A stretch of 52,733 nucleotides of DNA from Fibrobacterota bacterium (GCA_028287505.1 JAQBPN010000043.1:1-52733), one strand, 5' to 3'; counted from the first letter of the stretch, positions 37,124 through 46,151 are shown. The notes: a model not told the origin generated them from the sequence alone. Made by a program: numbers and translations.

Positions 37124-39652
37124 TTGGCCGTCGAAGCCACCAAAACCCTCATTATCGCCGAAAAACCCAGTGTTGCAGGCGACATCGTAAAAGCCCTGCC
37201 GGAAAAGTTTGAAAAGTACGATGCCTATTACGAGAGCCCCGGTTTCGTGGTCTCCTTCGCCATCGGTCACCTGGTCAGCATCGCCAATCCCAAGGACATG
37301 GATGAACGTCTCAAGGCATGGACCTTGGACAACCTGCCCATCATCCCGGAAAAATTCGCCATCACGCCTCTGCCCAAAACCAAGGCGCAGTTGTCCACCC
37401 TCGCCAAGCTGCTCCGCCGCAAGGATATCAAGGAAGTCATCAACGCCTGCGACGCCGGTCGGGAAGGCGAACTGATTTTCCGCTATATCCTCCAGTACGT
37501 TTCCGAAACCAAACCGGTCAAGGCCGGAATCCGCCGCCTGTGGCTCCAGAGCATGACCAAAACCGCCATCGAGGAGGGTTTCAAACACCTTCGCACGGAC
37601 GGGGACATGCAGAACCTGGCCCAAGCCGCCATGTGCCGATCCGAAGCCGACTGGCTGGTGGGCATCAACGGTTCGCGCGCCCTCACGGGTTACAAATCCC
37701 AATGGGGAGGGTTCTTCCTGACTCCCTGCGGCCGCGTGCAGACCCCGACCCTTTCCATGATCGTCCGCCGCGAATGGGAGCGGGATGCTTTCATCCCCAA
37801 GGATTACTGGGAGGTCCATGGGGATTTCGGCATCGTGGGAAGCAAGGCCGAACACGGCGAGTACCAGGGCCGCTGGTTCGATCACGAGTTTAAGAAGAGC
37901 GATGAAAAGGACGACACCAAGTCGGAACGAATCTGGGAGGAAGCCAAGGCCCAGGCCATTCTGGCGAAGTGCAAGGGCAAGCCGGCGGAAGTGACCGACA
38001 CCCAGAAGCCTTCAACGCAAGGTGCGCCGTCCCTGTACGATCTCACCAGTCTGCAGCGCGAGGCCAATGCCCGCTTCGGCTTCTCGGCCAAGAATACCCT
38101 GGGGCTGGCCCAGGCCTTGTACGAACGCCATAAGGTGCTGACCTATCCGAGAACGGACAGCCGCTACCTGCCGAACGATTACGTGGCCGTGGCCAAGGAA
38201 CTGATGCAGAATCTGCAGAAGTCCGAATACGGCCGGTTCGCCACCCAGGCCCTGGAAAAGGGCTACGTGCGGATGGACAAGCGCATTTTCGATGAGTCCA
38301 AGGTTTCCGACCATCATGCCATCATCCCCACCAATGTGATGCCGGGGGAGCTCTCGGAACCCGAGCGCAAAATCTACCAGGCCGTGGTGCAGCGTTTCCT
38401 GGCCGTGTTCTTCCCGCCCGCGCGATTCCTCAACACTTCGCGCATCACCATCGTCGAAGGCGAGCATTTCAAAACGGACGGCAAGGTGCTGGAAGAACCG
38501 GGATGGAAGGCCATCTACGGCATCGACAAGAAAGAAGAAGAGCTGCTGCCCAACCTCAAGGCCGGCTCCAAGTATTTCGCCAAGGACGTGACCCTGCGCC
38601 AGGACGCGACCCGCCCCCCGCCGCGCCTCAACGAATCCACCCTGCTCTCCTTCATGGAAAGCGCCGGCAAGTACGTCGAGGACGAGGACCTGGCGGAGGC
38701 CATGAAGGAACGCGGTCTGGGGACGCCGGCCACGCGCGCCGCCGTCATCGAAGGCCTGCTGTACGACAAGTACATCGTCCGCGAAGGCAAAGAACTGGTG
38801 CCCACCGCCAAGGGAGCCGACCTGATGCGCCTGCTCTCCGCCATCGGCATCGAAGAACTGGTCTCGCCGGAATTGACGGGTGGTTGGGAATACAAGTTGA
38901 ACCGCATCGAACGCGGCCTGTATACCCGGCCCGAGTTCATGAAGGAAATCGTGGATTTCTCCCGCACCATCGTCGCGAAGATCAAAGGCTTCGACGAGGA
39001 CAAGCTCAAGCAGGAAGCGCCTTTCAAGAGCCCCATCGACGGGCAGAAGATGTTCGAAACCCTGACCCGCTACGAGTCCGAGGACGGGACCCTGCTCATC
39101 CGCAAGGTGCTCGGAGGGCGCCAGATGACCGAGCCCGAGGTCATCGAGCTCCTGGAAAAGCGCCAGATCGGTCCGTTGCAAGGCTTCCGCAGCAAGATGG
39201 GGAAGCCTTTCACGGCGGTCCTCAAGATCAACGACAAGAACAAGGTGGAGTTCGTTTTCGACGACACCGCCTCGGGTCCGGACGGCCAGCCGCTGGATCT
39301 CGCCAAGGAAGAACCCATCGGAATCTCTCCCGTGGACGACACCAAGGTATATGAAACCCTGACGGGCTACGTATCGGAAAGCGCCCTGGCCGGGGATGCC
39401 AAGAAGGGGCTCAAGATCAACAAGATGATCCTGGGCAAAACCCTGGATCGCGACGTCATCAAGCGCCTGCTTTCCCTGGAACGCACGGATCTGATCAAGG
39501 GGTTCCAATCCTCCAAGACCCGGCGCTTCTTCGATGCCTATCTGAAGCTGAACAAAGAAGGCAAGATTTCCTTCGAGTTCCCGCCGCGGGAGTTCAAGGG
39601 ACGGGGGAAGAAGAAGGCGGTTGAAGCAGATGCAGCGGCGCCGGAGGCTTAG
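37124..39652 (+). CDS. topB: DNA topoisomerase III (type IA)
   Basis: An 842-residue type IA topoisomerase. The Toprim domain begins TLIIAEKPSVAGDI and includes NACDAGREGELIFRYI; the catalytic Tyr341 is in LTYPRTDSRYL; KVSDHHAIIPT and GLGTPATRA also match TopB. It passes single strands to decatenate or unwind DNA. The end (from about 660) has four-times repeated units of the form 'GxxMFETLTRYESEDG...IRKVLGGRxMTxxEVIELL', the small topoisomerase C-terminal repeats, instead of zinc fingers, then a Lys-rich tail. TTG 37124 is preferred: GGAAGGA stands 9 nt before it; an upstream TTG at 37058 adds residues unlike the family. Confidence 0.92.
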   Translation: MAVEATKTLIIAEKPSVAGDIVKALPEKFEKYDAYYESPGFVVSFAIGHLVSIANPKDMDERLKAWTLDNLPIIPEKFAITPLPKTKAQLSTLAKLLRRKDIKEVINACDAGREGELIFRYILQYVSETKPVKAGIRRLWLQSMTKTAIEEGFKHLRTDGDMQNLAQAAMCRSEADWLVGINGSRALTGYKSQWGGFFLTPCGRVQTPTLSMIVRREWERDAFIPKDYWEVHGDFGIVGSKAEHGEYQGRWFDHEFKKSDEKDDTKSERIWEEAKAQAILAKCKGKPAEVTDTQKPSTQGAPSLYDLTSLQREANARFGFSAKNTLGLAQALYERHKVLTYPRTDSRYLPNDYVAVAKELMQNLQKSEYGRFATQALEKGYVRMDKRIFDESKVSDHHAIIPTNVMPGELSEPERKIYQAVVQRFLAVFFPPARFLNTSRITIVEGEHFKTDGKVLEEPGWKAIYGIDKKEEELLPNLKAGSKYFAKDVTLRQDATRPPPRLNESTLLSFMESAGKYVEDEDLAEAMKERGLGTPATRAAVIEGLLYDKYIVREGKELVPTAKGADLMRLLSAIGIEELVSPELTGGWEYKLNRIERGLYTRPEFMKEIVDFSRTIVAKIKGFDEDKLKQEAPFKSPIDGQKMFETLTRYESEDGTLLIRKVLGGRQMTEPEVIELLEKRQIGPLQGFRSKMGKPFTAVLKINDKNKVEFVFDDTASGPDGQPLDLAKEEPIGISPVDDTKVYETLTGYVSESALAGDAKKGLKINKMILGKTLDRDVIKRLLSLERTDLIKGFQSSKTRRFFDAYLKLNKEGKISFEFPPREFKGRGKKKAVEADAAAPEA

Positions 39653-39677
39653 GAGCTTTTAGCGGCGTTTCGTCGGG

Positions 39678-39742
39678 CGTCGGGCGACCGGCGCGCCAGA
39701 TCAAACATTTGATAAGCAATTCCTTGGCGCCTCGGCGTCGGG
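39678..39742. repeat. Nested cassette with conserved 18-bp ends (copy B)
   Basis: Reverse-complement ends of the cassette at 16942-17005: CGTCGGGCGACCGGCGCG (39678-39695) and TGGCGCCTCGGCGTCGGG (39725-39742). The 29-nt centre (39696-39724) is unrelated to that of the other copy and includes ATCAAACATTTGAT, a short palindrome. Confidence 0.75.
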
Positions 39743-39752
39743 TGAAAAGACA

Positions 39753-39787
39753 AAAAACCGGAGATGGACTCTCCGGTTTTTCTTTTT
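39753..39787. terminator. Bidirectional terminator hairpin in copy 4
   Basis: Perfect 11-bp stem AAAAACCGGAG (39753-39763) with CTCCGGTTTTT (39771-39781) and a 7-nt loop, followed by CTTTTT. It should end both topB and the methyltransferase operon. Confidence 0.8.
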
Positions 39788-39901
39788 ACGACCTATGGGT
39801 GCGGAAAAAGTTTTACGCCCGTCGCCCGACGCCCGACGAAACGCATACTACAACTGCCGCTGCTTCAATCATAGCTCCCCGCCCAGTCCCGCAACTCTTC
39901 T

Positions 39902-40813
39902 TCATATCGCCGTGAACTCACTGATAAAATACCCGCCCGTCTTATCGCTGGGGTCTTTCGTCTGGTGATACACGTCCAGGATCACCTGGGACCGGAAGAA
40001 CTTGTTGGTCACATATCGGAAGAATGCCTGACACCACATCTCCTTGACGGATTCTTCCAGAGCGCCTTCCACGAAGAGGGAGCGGATCTGGGTGAGCTTG
40101 CTCAGTTCGTCCCGGTGGGCGTTGGCGTAATCCACCTTGTAACAGGCGCCGCTTTTTTTCACCAGGTGCCGCAGGTTCCGGCTGATGACGCGATCGGTCA
40201 TCAGGCCGTCGTACATTTCCTTGGGATTGTTGACGGCCACTTCGTCTTCCGGATCCATTTCCCTCAGGCGGGCCAATACGGTGCAGACGTTCACGTCTTC
40301 GCGCTTCTTGTACCCGTGCTTGTCGTAATAGTCCTGATCGCCCGGGGCGGGGGTCAGGTTGGGGAATACGAATATCACCGCGTCCGCCTTGTTGGCGGGC
40401 AGGGAGAAGTTGGGAAGCGAGGTCTGCACCAGGCGGATGCGCGGCCCCTTGGCATCGAAGCAGCGCTTGGCGTCCACGGGTCCGGATTCATGCCCCGATT
40501 TCGCGAGGCGCATGCTGGCGCGTTCCAGCATCTTGCGCGATCCGTCCAGGGCCACGATGCGGGCTTCCGGGAAACGGTCCGCCAAGGCGGCCAGGAAAGG
40601 GCCGCTGCCGCAGGCGTAATCCACCAGCCATTTGGGCTTGGGTTTGCCGCGCCCTTTGAGCTGCGCGTGGACGAATTCCGCGACCGCGGCGTAGGCTTTG
40701 CGGTGGGCGCCGTTGGAGGCTTGGCCCTCCCACCAGTCCCCCACGGCGGTGTCGTAGGATTTGTGGCCTTTCAGAAAGGCTTTTTCGAAGTCGATTTTCT
40801 TGTGGTCGGCCAT
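39902..40813 (-). CDS. Class I SAM-dependent methyltransferase
   Basis: A 303-residue protein with the SAM-binding motif I VDYACGSGPFLAAL (about 63-76), the acidic end of strand 2 in IVALDGSRKMLERA, and motif ADAVIFVFPNLTP where strand 4 is expected. The C-terminal 130 residues, including VNNPKEMYDGLMTDRVISRNLRHL, have no family I can name. The substrate is unknown. It is the last gene of a five-gene operon after the rluD-type gene (1 bp gap), so an RNA target is possible but unproven. Confidence 0.8.
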   Translation of the reverse strand: MADHKKIDFEKAFLKGHKSYDTAVGDWWEGQASNGAHRKAYAAVAEFVHAQLKGRGKPKPKWLVDYACGSGPFLAALADRFPEARIVALDGSRKMLERASMRLAKSGHESGPVDAKRCFDAKGPRIRLVQTSLPNFSLPANKADAVIFVFPNLTPAPGDQDYYDKHGYKKREDVNVCTVLARLREMDPEDEVAVNNPKEMYDGLMTDRVISRNLRHLVKKSGACYKVDYANAHRDELSKLTQIRSLFVEGALEESVKEMWCQAFFRYVTNKFFRSQVILDVYHQTKDPSDKTGGYFISEFTAI

Positions 40814-40814
40814 G

Positions 40815-41801
40815 TCAGATTTCGCGTTTGAAGCGTTCCAGGAACGCCAAGGCTTGGAGGAATTCCGGCGGCAGCGGGCTTTTGAATTCCATCTTTTTCC
40901 CGCTGACGGGATGGGTGAAGGTCAGGCGGTGGGCATGCAGGGCCTGGGAGGCGAAGTACGACAACAGCTTGGTGGCGAAAGGATGGTAGATGGGCTGGAC
41001 GCGGTCCAGATAGGCCAGGCGTCCCCCGTAGAGTGGGTCTCCCACCACAGGGTGCTGGATGTGCGCCATGTGCACGCGTATCTGATGGGTCCGTCCCGTT
41101 TCCAGTTCCAACTCGAAATAGGTCGCGAACTGGTAGAACCCGATGGTGCGGAAATGGGTCACGGCCCGCTTGCCGTCCGCATGCACGCCCATCTTGAGCG
41201 GGTCCCGCGGGTTGCGGGCGATGGCCTGATCGACGAGGCCGGAGGTCTCGGCGGATTCCCGCCAGCATAGGGCGTGATAGATGCGTTTGATCTCGCGGGC
41301 TTCCAACTGATGGGCCAGATGCAGATGCGCGGCGTTGTTCTTGGCCACCACCAGCAATCCCGACGTATCCTTGTCGAGGCGGTGGAGGATCCCCGGCCGC
41401 AGAGGACCGTTCACGTCGGAAAGGGTTTTGAACTTGAATGCGAGGGCGTTGGCCAAGGTGCCGGAATGGATTCCGTTTCCGGGATGGGTGACCATGCCCT
41501 TCGGCTTGTCCACCACCAGCAGATCATCGTCCTCATAGGCGATGGAGAGGGGGATGTCTTCGGGCTTCAGGGTGGAGGACTCGTCCGGCGCGGGAGCGGC
41601 GAGCACGATCACTACGTCGCCTTCGGCCATGGTGTGGTTCTTCTTCCCCGGGATTCCATTCACCAGGAAGCAGCCCGCTTCGATCCATTTCTGGACGCGG
41701 CTGCGCGAAGTATCGGCCGCGCGCGCGCCGATGAACAGATCAAAACGCAATCCGGCTTCTTCCGGTCCGCATGTCCAACCGGTGCCTGCTTCAAAACTCA
41801 T
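40815..41801 (-). CDS. RluA/RluD-family 23S rRNA pseudouridine synthase
   Basis: A 328-residue protein with an N-terminal S4 RNA-binding domain (about 15-75; RVQKWIEAGCFLVNG) and a pseudouridine synthase domain with the catalytic Asp in LHRLDKDTSGLLVVAK. ETGRTHQIRVHMAHIQHPVVGDPLYGG is the conserved RluA-family segment. It converts uridines of 23S rRNA to pseudouridine; RluD is the closest match because of the S4 domain, but the site cannot be fixed from sequence. It directly follows lspA, a gene order seen in many bacteria (lspA-rluD). Confidence 0.92.
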   Translation of the reverse strand: MSFEAGTGWTCGPEEAGLRFDLFIGARAADTSRSRVQKWIEAGCFLVNGIPGKKNHTMAEGDVVIVLAAPAPDESSTLKPEDIPLSIAYEDDDLLVVDKPKGMVTHPGNGIHSGTLANALAFKFKTLSDVNGPLRPGILHRLDKDTSGLLVVAKNNAAHLHLAHQLEAREIKRIYHALCWRESAETSGLVDQAIARNPRDPLKMGVHADGKRAVTHFRTIGFYQFATYFELELETGRTHQIRVHMAHIQHPVVGDPLYGGRLAYLDRVQPIYHPFATKLLSYFASQALHAHRLTFTHPVSGKKMEFKSPLPPEFLQALAFLERFKREI

Positions 41802-41811
41802 TGTGGATGCC

Positions 41812-42387
41812 TCAGGGGTTGGTTTCTGGTGTTTCGCCGGCCGCCTGGGGAGCGCGCTTGCGCGGCATCCAGGAGGAAAGGAGGATCATGGCCACGCCCA
41901 CGCAGACGCAACTGTCGGCGATGTTGAACGTGGGCCAGCGGGTGGGCATGCCCGGGATGCCCACGTCGATGAAGTCGGTGACTTTTTGGAAGCGGAGCCG
42001 ATCGATCAGGTTGCCGAAGGCTCCCGAGAGAATCAAGGTGATGCCGGCCTTCTGCCAAAGATCCTCGCGCGGCAGCTTGCGGTAAAGGATGGTGAGAAAA
42101 CCGATGGCCACCGTGGAAAACAGCACGTAGAAAAGAGTGGGGTTGAGGAAGGGCAGGAACTGCTGGGGCTTCATGCCGAAGGCGGCGCCGGTATTATAGA
42201 TGAGCCGGAACTGCAGCCATTCCCCGATCACGTGCTTGACCTTGAAATAATCCGGTTCCCCGCCCGGAAACCCGAAATTCATCCGCGCCAGGTACTTGGT
42301 CCATTGATCCACGATGAGGGTGATCAGCAGGAGGATGGAGAGACCCAGGCGGGAACGCCAGGTGGGGGAGGCTTTGATCGAGGTCAT
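41812..42387 (-). CDS. lspA: Lipoprotein signal peptidase (signal peptidase II)
   Basis: A 191-residue membrane aspartyl protease that removes signal peptides from prolipoproteins such as ActE and the two lipoproteins of this window. It has four helices and the active-site segments ILSGAFGNLIDRL and FNIADSCVCVG with the two catalytic aspartates, plus IVDQWTKYLA near the N-terminus and NTGAAFG. A 50-residue insertion between the first and second helices (MNFGFPGGEPDYFKVKHVIG) is longer than usual. Start ATG 42387 overlaps the stop of the squalene synthase gene (ATGA); longer readings shadow that gene. Confidence 0.93.
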   Translation of the reverse strand: MTSIKASPTWRSRLGLSILLLITLIVDQWTKYLARMNFGFPGGEPDYFKVKHVIGEWLQFRLIYNTGAAFGMKPQQFLPFLNPTLFYVLFSTVAIGFLTILYRKLPREDLWQKAGITLILSGAFGNLIDRLRFQKVTDFIDVGIPGMPTRWPTFNIADSCVCVGVAMILLSSWMPRKRAPQAAGETPETNP

Positions 42388-43640
42388 GGCATGGCTCCGG
42401 AAACCGCGTCGGCGGCATGTTGGGCGCCGGGGCGGGCCCCGGCTTGGGTGCGCGCAAGGGCGGCCTGGAGCCGGTCCATGGAACCGCGGAACATGGATCG
42501 GATCCAGAGGTTGGACCAGCACGCCAGGCTGGTGCGTCCCACGATGTCCTTCACCTGTTTGCGGGTGATTTTCAGTTTGCCCTCGGACTGGAATCCGTTC
42601 AGGCTTTCCCCCATCAGGACCAGGTTTTCCACGGCCATGAACAGGGGCCAAAGGCAGAACAGCCGCAGTCGCGGCTCCAGGCGGGGAAGCAGGCAGCTAT
42701 ACTCGAGGGCATCCCGGAGATGGGCTGCGGCCTTTTCGATCAGCCTGGCCATGATACGGGCCGCGGCGGCGTTGGCGGAACCGGGCTTTTCGGAGGATTC
42801 CCCTTCGGAAGACAGGAATTCGGATTCGGTCAGGCCTTCCTCTTCCAGCAGGCTGTTGGGAATGTAGGATACGTTCCGGCGGCGATCCTCCTGGACGTCC
42901 TTGAGGATATTGGTGAGTTGCAGGCCGACCCCGAAGGAAACCGACAAGGCGCGCAAGTCCTGGGCCCGCTTGGTTCCGATCAATGGGGAATGCAGCGTGA
43001 AAAGATCGCAAAGGAGGTTTCCCACCGTGCCCGCCACGTAATAGCAATACCGATCCAGATCCGCGATCGATTCGATGAGGACCTGGCCAGCCCGGGTCTT
43101 GGCCTGCCTGCGGGTGAAATCGATCATGCCGACGCTCATTTCGTCGACGCAACGGGAGATGGCGGATACCACCGCTTCCGGAAATTCCGACAATTGCGGG
43201 TAGATCCAATCGCAATGATGCACCAGCAAACGGTCCCAGCGCTCGGACCGGGCCCACTCGGGAGGCAGGTCCGCGCGGAACGCCGCCAGCCGGGCGGATT
43301 TGTCGGGGCCCGGCGGGAAAAGGCCGCGGAAGGATTCCAGCAGGCTGATCTTGGTGGTTTCCCCGAGTTCGCCGTCATCTTCCAAAGTGTCCGCCATGCG
43401 GCAGAAGAGATAGGCCAGCAGGACTTGGCGGCGGAGCCCGGTGGGCAGGACCTGGATGTTGAGGGCGAAGGTGCGGGAGGTTTTCCCCAGCATGAAGGCG
43501 GCGAACCCCTTGGGGTCATCGATCCGGCCATCGGCCATGGCTTTTTTCCAGGTGGCTTCCGTACGCGGGTCGTCGGTCTTTGCGGAGATCAGGAACATCA
43601 GGAGAGGCTTGCCGGGCCTGGGCGGGAACGCATGGGGCAA
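42384..43640 (-). CDS. Squalene/phytoene synthase family protein
   Basis: A 418-residue trans-isoprenyl diphosphate synthase that should join two farnesyl (or geranylgeranyl) diphosphates head to head. The first Asp-rich motif is DTLED (84-88) in FCRMADTLEDDGEL; the second is NILKDVQEDRRRN. DRYCYYVAGTVGNLL resembles squalene synthase more than phytoene synthase, so squalene is the likelier product. The C-terminal 120 residues include a helical segment (ALEYSCLLPRLEPRLRLFCLWPLFMAVENL) typical of eukaryote-like squalene synthases. An inner ATG (MFLISAK, residue 15) could be the true start. No cyclase or desaturase gene lies nearby. Confidence 0.87.
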   Translation of the reverse strand: MPHAFPPRPGKPLLMFLISAKTDDPRTEATWKKAMADGRIDDPKGFAAFMLGKTSRTFALNIQVLPTGLRRQVLLAYLFCRMADTLEDDGELGETTKISLLESFRGLFPPGPDKSARLAAFRADLPPEWARSERWDRLLVHHCDWIYPQLSEFPEAVVSAISRCVDEMSVGMIDFTRRQAKTRAGQVLIESIADLDRYCYYVAGTVGNLLCDLFTLHSPLIGTKRAQDLRALSVSFGVGLQLTNILKDVQEDRRRNVSYIPNSLLEEEGLTESEFLSSEGESSEKPGSANAAAARIMARLIEKAAAHLRDALEYSCLLPRLEPRLRLFCLWPLFMAVENLVLMGESLNGFQSEGKLKITRKQVKDIVGRTSLACWSNLWIRSMFRGSMDRLQAALARTQAGARPGAQHAADAVSGAMP

Positions 43641-43683
43641 ATGATAAAAAAAAACGCAGGGGGTGTGACGCCCTCCGATCGGG

Positions 43684-44259
43684 TCAGGTCTCGACGGTTT
43701 CCCGCGTTCGCACTTCCTTGCGGTATTTACGGGAAATTTTGGCCTGGTTTTTCAGGGTCTTGATGAGGGTGCCGCCCTCATCGGCCTTCCGCAGCAGATT
43801 TTGATGCTGGTAGGCGGCCAGGCTCTTGAAGGCCGATTCGGCCATATCCTTGCCTTCGCCTTCCAGTTTGGCGCGCAGTTCATCGTGCAGGAAGTAATAG
43901 GAATCCTCCTGCTGCCGATAACGGAAATCCAGCCAAAGCGAGTTCAGGCGCAGCACAAGAAACCCAACGGCCAGCGTATAGAGCAGGATCCAAGGAGCTT
44001 CCGTCTTGTGGGTAAAATCCCTCAGCAGCGCCACGCTGACGGCCACCAGAGCGAGCATCAGGATGCGGGTGACCAGCACGATTTGGAATTTGTAGGAGCC
44101 CTTCCAGCGGATTGGGATGTAAACCCAAGGCTTTCCCCGCTTCAATTTCTTTTCGAAGGAAATGGGAAAGGCGATGAAGTGGCACCATAGCCAGTGCAGG
44201 ATGAGCAATCCGGCCAGCAATCCTAAGGCGATATACTGGTAGTTGGGTTTCGGGATCAT
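43684..44259 (-). CDS. Unknown membrane protein, first gene of the lspA operon
   Basis: A 191-residue protein with an N-terminal helix (about 9-31), two adjacent helices (60-105) and a charged cytoplasmic C-terminal half rich in Lys, Arg and Glu that is probably helical. I do not recognise the family. It precedes the squalene synthase gene by 43 bp on the same strand and starts an apparent five-gene transcript (this gene, squalene synthase, lspA, pseudouridine synthase, methyltransferase). Confidence 0.65.
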   Translation of the reverse strand: MIPKPNYQYIALGLLAGLLILHWLWCHFIAFPISFEKKLKRGKPWVYIPIRWKGSYKFQIVLVTRILMLALVAVSVALLRDFTHKTEAPWILLYTLAVGFLVLRLNSLWLDFRYRQQEDSYYFLHDELRAKLEGEGKDMAESAFKSLAAYQHQNLLRKADEGGTLIKTLKNQAKISRKYRKEVRTRETVET

Positions 44260-44683
44260 CGGAGAAATGGCATTTCGCTTGGTCTCAATTTTAGCTTAGG
44301 GATTCGGGCGAAACAAGGGAAGACGCATGCATGGACCCTATAAAATAAGGTAGCTATTTCCTTTTGGGTGGAATTGGGGACCGAGGGCCCCGCTTGGAGC
44401 GCATATTGGGCCTGTTCTAGCCGGCTTGACCGACCGCGGCGGCCCGGTTTCCGGGTTCTGTGGAATTCCAGTTGATTAATTGTTGAAAACCTGCCGGTGC
44501 CCGTCCCATCGGGCCCGCCAAACATCGCGTTCGCGTCGGCCTTGTTGATTATATTTTCCCCTTCAGGCTCAAAAGGTTTCGAGACACAAACATGGTATTT
44601 ACGCACGCCAGCCGTCGGGAGCGCCTGCAATCGCAGGATTGCCTCCGCCGTCCATTCGTCCCGAACCTTGAAGGGCCGGCCGC
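44260..44683. other. Gene-free region between divergent operon and dnaA
   Basis: Carries the divergent promoters of the lspA operon and dnaA. TATATT (44550-44555) is a possible -10 box for dnaA but no matching -35 box is visible. Two overlapping, mutually exclusive small hairpins lie in the dnaA leader: CCTGC/GCAGG (44624-44637) and GCAATC/GATTGC (44627-44642). I see no DnaA box (TTATCCACA or close relatives), so this does not look like a replication origin. Confidence 0.5.
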
Positions 44684-46027
44684 ATGATCAATTCGGCGAC
44701 ATCGCTACATCCCTGGACCTCCTGCCTTTCCTCCCTCAAGGAGAAGCTGTCCGAGGACGTTTACAATCAATGGATCACCCCGCTGAAAGTGTTCGATCTG
44801 AGCGAGTTCCAGGTCAGCCTGGCCGTGCCGCAGAACATCGACATGGAGCAGTTGGGCAAGATGTATCTGGGGCTGATCGAGCATTGCTTCCAGGAGGCCA
44901 ACGGCCGCGAAGTCCGCATCCAACTGCGCCGCATGCCCAATACCCTGGCTTCGACGCCCGGTTATGCGCATCCCTTCACGGGCATGCCCGTCATCGATCT
45001 CAACCCGAATTACACCTTCGAGGAATTCGTGGTGGGCAGCAATTCCCAGTTCGCCTACTCCGCGGCCCAGGCTGTGGCCAAGGACCCGGGGGGCACCAAG
45101 TTCAATCCCCTGCTCATCTACGGCGGCGTGGGCCTGGGCAAGACCCATCTCTTGCAGGCCATCGGCAATTACGTGATGTCGGAAAACTCCCGCAAAAAGG
45201 TCCGCTACGTCACCTCCGAAGCGTTCTACCGGGAGTTCGTGGAGTCCATCCAGCACAACCGCATCAACGAACTTTCGAATTATTACCGCAACGAGGTGGA
45301 TCTCCTCCTGATGGACGACGTCCAATTCATGAGCGGCAAGGATCGCACCCAGGAAGAGTTCTTCCATATCTTCAATTCCCTGCACCAGAGCCGCAAACAG
45401 ATCGTGCTCACCAGCGATGCGCCTCCGGGCGAGCTGAAGGGCTTGGAAGACCGCCTGGTCAGCCGCTTCCAATGGGGCCTGTTCGTGGACATCCAGCCTC
45501 CGGACCGGGAAACCCGCGAGGCCATCCTGCGCCGCAAAGCCATCGCCCTCAACCTGGACATCTCCGACGATATCATCGGCTTTCTCGCCGAGGCCATCGA
45601 TTCCAATATCCGCGTGATCGAAGGGGCCATCCGCCAGCTTTTGCTGCAAGCCTCCATCAAGCATTCCGACATCACCATGGAACTGGCCAAGGAAATCGTC
45701 AATCGCACGGGCATCAACCGCCCCAGCAAGAAGGTGACTCCCGAGGACATCACCACCGTGGTGGCCAACTACTTCGTGGTGGAAGTGGATAAGATCATCG
45801 AACAGGGACGCGGCACCAAGGAAGTGGCCCAGGCCCGCCAGCTCGCCATGTTCCTGATGAAGGAATTGACTTCGGCCTCGCTCAAGACCATCGGCCAACG
45901 TTTCGGGGGCCGCGACCACAGCACCGTGGTCCACGCCATCAAGACGATTGAAAAGGCGATGGAGAGGGATGATTCCTTCAAAAAGAGCGTCGACGCCATC
46001 ATGAGCAAACTAGCCGCCCGCGGCTAG
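44684..46027 (+). CDS. dnaA: Chromosomal replication initiator protein DnaA
   Basis: A 447-residue protein with all four DnaA domains. Domain I covers about 1-80 (WTSCLSSLKEKLSEDVYNQWITPLKV), domain II is very short, domain III is the AAA+ ATPase with Walker A GGVGLGKTH (about 147-155) and Walker B LLLMDDVQF, and domain IV holds the DNA-binding signature GGRDHSTVVHAI (from about 407). It binds DnaA boxes and opens oriC. AAGGG stands 9 nt before the ATG. It is not followed by dnaN or other replication genes; its downstream neighbour converges on it. Confidence 0.97.
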   Translation: MINSATSLHPWTSCLSSLKEKLSEDVYNQWITPLKVFDLSEFQVSLAVPQNIDMEQLGKMYLGLIEHCFQEANGREVRIQLRRMPNTLASTPGYAHPFTGMPVIDLNPNYTFEEFVVGSNSQFAYSAAQAVAKDPGGTKFNPLLIYGGVGLGKTHLLQAIGNYVMSENSRKKVRYVTSEAFYREFVESIQHNRINELSNYYRNEVDLLLMDDVQFMSGKDRTQEEFFHIFNSLHQSRKQIVLTSDAPPGELKGLEDRLVSRFQWGLFVDIQPPDRETREAILRRKAIALNLDISDDIIGFLAEAIDSNIRVIEGAIRQLLLQASIKHSDITMELAKEIVNRTGINRPSKKVTPEDITTVVANYFVVEVDKIIEQGRGTKEVAQARQLAMFLMKELTSASLKTIGQRFGGRDHSTVVHAIKTIEKAMERDDSFKKSVDAIMSKLAARG

Positions 46028-46151
46028 CGGGCGGCGCTTCGCGAGTCGCGTTGAGTTTGCCGCGCAAACTCAGAAGCGGCGAGCCTGATCCCTGGCCGCA
46101 CGCGGCAAGCCCTTCGCATCGCGCCCGTAGAAGCGCTCTACCGGGCCCGGG
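46028..46151. other. Hairpin-rich convergent gap after dnaA
   Basis: Two structures: TGAGTTTG (46052-46059) pairing with CAAACTCA (46065-46072), further enclosed by GCGCTTC / GAAGCGG, and GCCCGTAGA pairing with TCTACCGGGC (46122-46145, one bulge). Neither is followed by a T-run. Unlike the other convergent gaps, this one has no CGTCGGG heptads. Confidence 0.5.

Larger units (their letters stand above)
39671..39838. repeat. GTCGGGC-arm intergenic element, copy 4 with nested cassette
   Basis: Left arm: CGTCGGG at 39671-39684 (two copies), then a cassette, then CGTCGGG (39736-39742). Right arm: CGCCCGTCGCCCGACGCCCGACG ends at 39838 in three heptads, the first with one change. The stretch 39773-39821 matches copy 3 with one T less. 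Between topB and the methyltransferase gene, which converge. Confidence 0.85.
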
